Notes under the pieces: generated by a model | What the model was told of the DNA's origin: nothing | The model's input: only the letters and a program-made list of their open reading frames with translations | The model's database searches: none | Assembly (NCBI GenBank): GCA_946480575.1 | Contig: CAMLKF010000027.1 | Location: 1-23,752 of the forward strand | Direction: 5' to 3' | Source of the DNA: an uncultured Nitrososphaera sp. | GTDB taxonomy: Archaea; Thermoproteota; Nitrososphaeria; Nitrososphaerales; Nitrososphaeraceae | DNA length: 23,752 nt | Part shown: piece by piece, positions 22,444 through 23,752 of the stretch | Layout: the number at the start of each line of letters is the position of its first letter | Numbering within the stretch: position 1 is the first letter of the stretch | Position numbers and translations under genes: made by a program

Positions 22444-23688
22444 ATGCCTTCTATCACTTCGCTCCGTGGCAGAATAGTTTTCAACAGCAGGGGAAGCAAG
22501 ACCATCGAGGTAGACATTGTAACAGACAACAGGTTCATTGGAAGGGCGTGCGCCCCTTCAGGCGCGTCGGTCGGCAAGTTTGAGGCCCAGAGCTTTCCGG
22601 AGAACAAGGCAGAGAAAGCGCTTGCTGCCCTCAATGACAATTCAGAAAAGTTTGTTGGCCTGCAGGCAGAGGACATGAAGGCGGTCTATGATGCTTTGCG
22701 CTCTATCGACAAGACTGACAATTACAGCAAGATAGGCGGCTCGGTGGCGTACGCGCTGAGCATCGCCGCAGTTGACTCAGCAGCAAAGGCGCTCAGCGTG
22801 CCACTATTCAAATTGTTAAAGCCCAACAAGCCTTACAGGTTTCCGTTCCCGCTTGGCAACATTCTGGGTGGGGGAGCCCACGCCGGCCCCGGCACCCCGG
22901 ACCTGCAGGAAATTCTGGCATGCCCGGTCGGCGCTAAGGATGTAGTTGAGGCATTAGAGATGAACTTCAAGTTACACGCTGAGACGCGCAAGGTGATAGA
23001 GTCAATAGACAGGCGCTTCACCTACGGCAGGGGCGACGAAGGCGCGTGGGCACCAAATGTGAACAACGACCAAGCGCTTGAGATAGTTGAAAAGTCAGTC
23101 AGGAACTGCGGGTTCGCGCTTGGCAGGGACATGGCTATTGGCATCGACTTTGCCAGCTCGTCGTTCTGGGATGAGGAGAAAGAAGTGTATGATTACGCCC
23201 GGCAAGGGTTAAAGAGAGAGACGGGCGAGCAGATAGAGTTTGCAAACAGGCTGATACGCGACTACAAGCTAGTCTACGCCGAAGACCCAGTGCAGGAAGG
23301 CGACTTTCAGAGCATGGCAGTGCTCACGAAAAAGAACCCCAAGACACTGGTGACAGGCGACGATATGCTCGTAACAAACGCAGTGAAGGTAAAGGAAGCG
23401 GTCAAGTACGGCGCGTGCAGCGGCGCAATACTGAAGGTCAACCAGGCAGGCAGCCTGTACGACGCCATGAAGTTTGCAGAGGAATGCAAGAAGAACAACA
23501 TTAAGATAATAACGTCCCACAGATCGGGCGAATCAGTGGACTCGCATATCTCTCACATAGCAATCGCCACTGGCTCCAAGATGCTCAAGTCCGGCGTGCT
23601 TGGCGGCGAGCGCATAGCCAAGCTGAACGAGCTCGTGCGCTTGACAGAGTATGATTTAATAGAAGGTATGCAACCGACCATACTATAA
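22444..23688 (+). CDS. eno: Enolase (phosphopyruvate hydratase)
   Basis: Converts 2-phosphoglycerate and phosphoenolpyruvate, here probably serving gluconeogenesis in an autotroph. The 414 residues show the family order: RGSKTIEVDI, substrate loop APSGASVGKFEA, GGGAHAG, EGAWAPN with the catalytic glutamate, metal ligands in GIDFASSSF, YAEDPVQEGDF and TGDD, then ILKVNQAGS with the catalytic lysine, SHRSGES, and the ending LKSGVLGGERIAKLNELVRL. Several blocks deviate from common enolases (GKHAGN and KTGAPARSER are changed), but all ligands and the two lysines are kept. ATG 22444 begins MPSITSLRGR as expected. A gene for a ribosomal protein such as S2 often follows in archaea, beyond this window. 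Confidence 0.95.
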   Translation: MPSITSLRGRIVFNSRGSKTIEVDIVTDNRFIGRACAPSGASVGKFEAQSFPENKAEKALAALNDNSEKFVGLQAEDMKAVYDALRSIDKTDNYSKIGGSVAYALSIAAVDSAAKALSVPLFKLLKPNKPYRFPFPLGNILGGGAHAGPGTPDLQEILACPVGAKDVVEALEMNFKLHAETRKVIESIDRRFTYGRGDEGAWAPNVNNDQALEIVEKSVRNCGFALGRDMAIGIDFASSSFWDEEKEVYDYARQGLKRETGEQIEFANRLIRDYKLVYAEDPVQEGDFQSMAVLTKKNPKTLVTGDDMLVTNAVKVKEAVKYGACSGAILKVNQAGSLYDAMKFAEECKKNNIKIITSHRSGESVDSHISHIAIATGSKMLKSGVLGGERIAKLNELVRLTEYDLIEGMQPTIL

Positions 23689-23696
23689 GGACCCTA

Positions 23697-23713
23697 ATAG
23701 GCGGACAGCCTAT
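23697..23713 (+). terminator. Hairpin downstream of enolase
   Basis: ATAGGCGGACAGCCTAT is a perfect 6-bp stem with a 5-nt loop, 8 nt after the enolase stop. A near copy is at 16992-17007. No T-run follows, so its role as a terminator is doubtful. Confidence 0.35.
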
Positions 23714-23752
23714 CGAGATCTGATTGACAGATAACCGCACAGAGAAATAATA

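Noticed and set aside
1..23752. CRISPR array, insertion sequence, integrase or prophage genes
   Set aside because: I saw no regularly spaced repeats with spacers, no transposase-like frames and no terminal inverted repeats; the tRNA-Leu shows no adjacent integrase or duplicated 3' end.

Overview
The window looks like chromosomal DNA of an ammonia-oxidising archaeon (Thaumarchaeota / Nitrososphaerota), most likely the moderately GC-rich Nitrososphaera type. The clues are an 11-subunit complex I operon without the NADH module (nuoABCDHIJKMLN), a geranylgeranyl-reductase-family flavoprotein, an archaeal-type rpo10 next to an archaeal-type enolase, a small archaeal winged-helix regulator, and archaeal TATA boxes about 25-30 nt upstream of start codons, many with almost no leader. 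The lineage is an inference from gene content; no marker gene settles it.

Region by region. (1) 1-460, minus strand: a decayed gene of the antibiotic-biosynthesis-monooxygenase (ABM) type, broken by a frameshift, an in-frame stop and a probable second frameshift at an alternating GT/GC tract; it runs off the left edge. (2) 505-11217, minus strand: the complete complex I operon, read nuoA to nuoN from one clear promoter near 11245, with overlaps or very short gaps throughout. It encodes the membrane arm and the quinone-reducing connecting module but no NuoE, F or G. (3) 11218-11863: about 600 bp with no convincing gene. (4) 11864-15807, minus strand: a likely three-gene operon tldD - tldE/pmbA - geranylgeranyl reductase. 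(5) 16025-16929, plus strand: a heavily decayed gene for a secreted acidic protein, with six frame changes and two in-frame stops, not visible as one ORF. (6) 17084-20567: short single genes, mostly each with its own TATA box: an SDR oxidoreductase, a very small Cys-rich ORF, a thioredoxin-like two-domain protein, a one-cysteine peroxiredoxin, a winged-helix regulator, a ferritin-like protein and a 43-residue Cys-rich zinc-binding-type protein. (7) 20643-21932: a secreted beta-propeller protein with five Asp-boxes spaced 51-52 residues apart. (8) 21961-23688: tRNA-Leu(GAG) on the minus strand, then rpo10 and enolase on the plus strand.

How it works together: the nuo operon supplies the respiratory quinone-linked proton pump, GGR the saturation of archaeal isoprenoid lipids, and the thioredoxin-like, peroxiredoxin and ferritin-like genes form a loose redox / metal-stress neighbourhood. 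No CRISPR array, insertion sequence, integrase or obvious novel multi-gene system is visible. The most informative non-obvious items are the two reconstructed pseudogenes, the two small Cys-rich proteins, and a NuoM that lacks a normally conserved proton-channel lysine.
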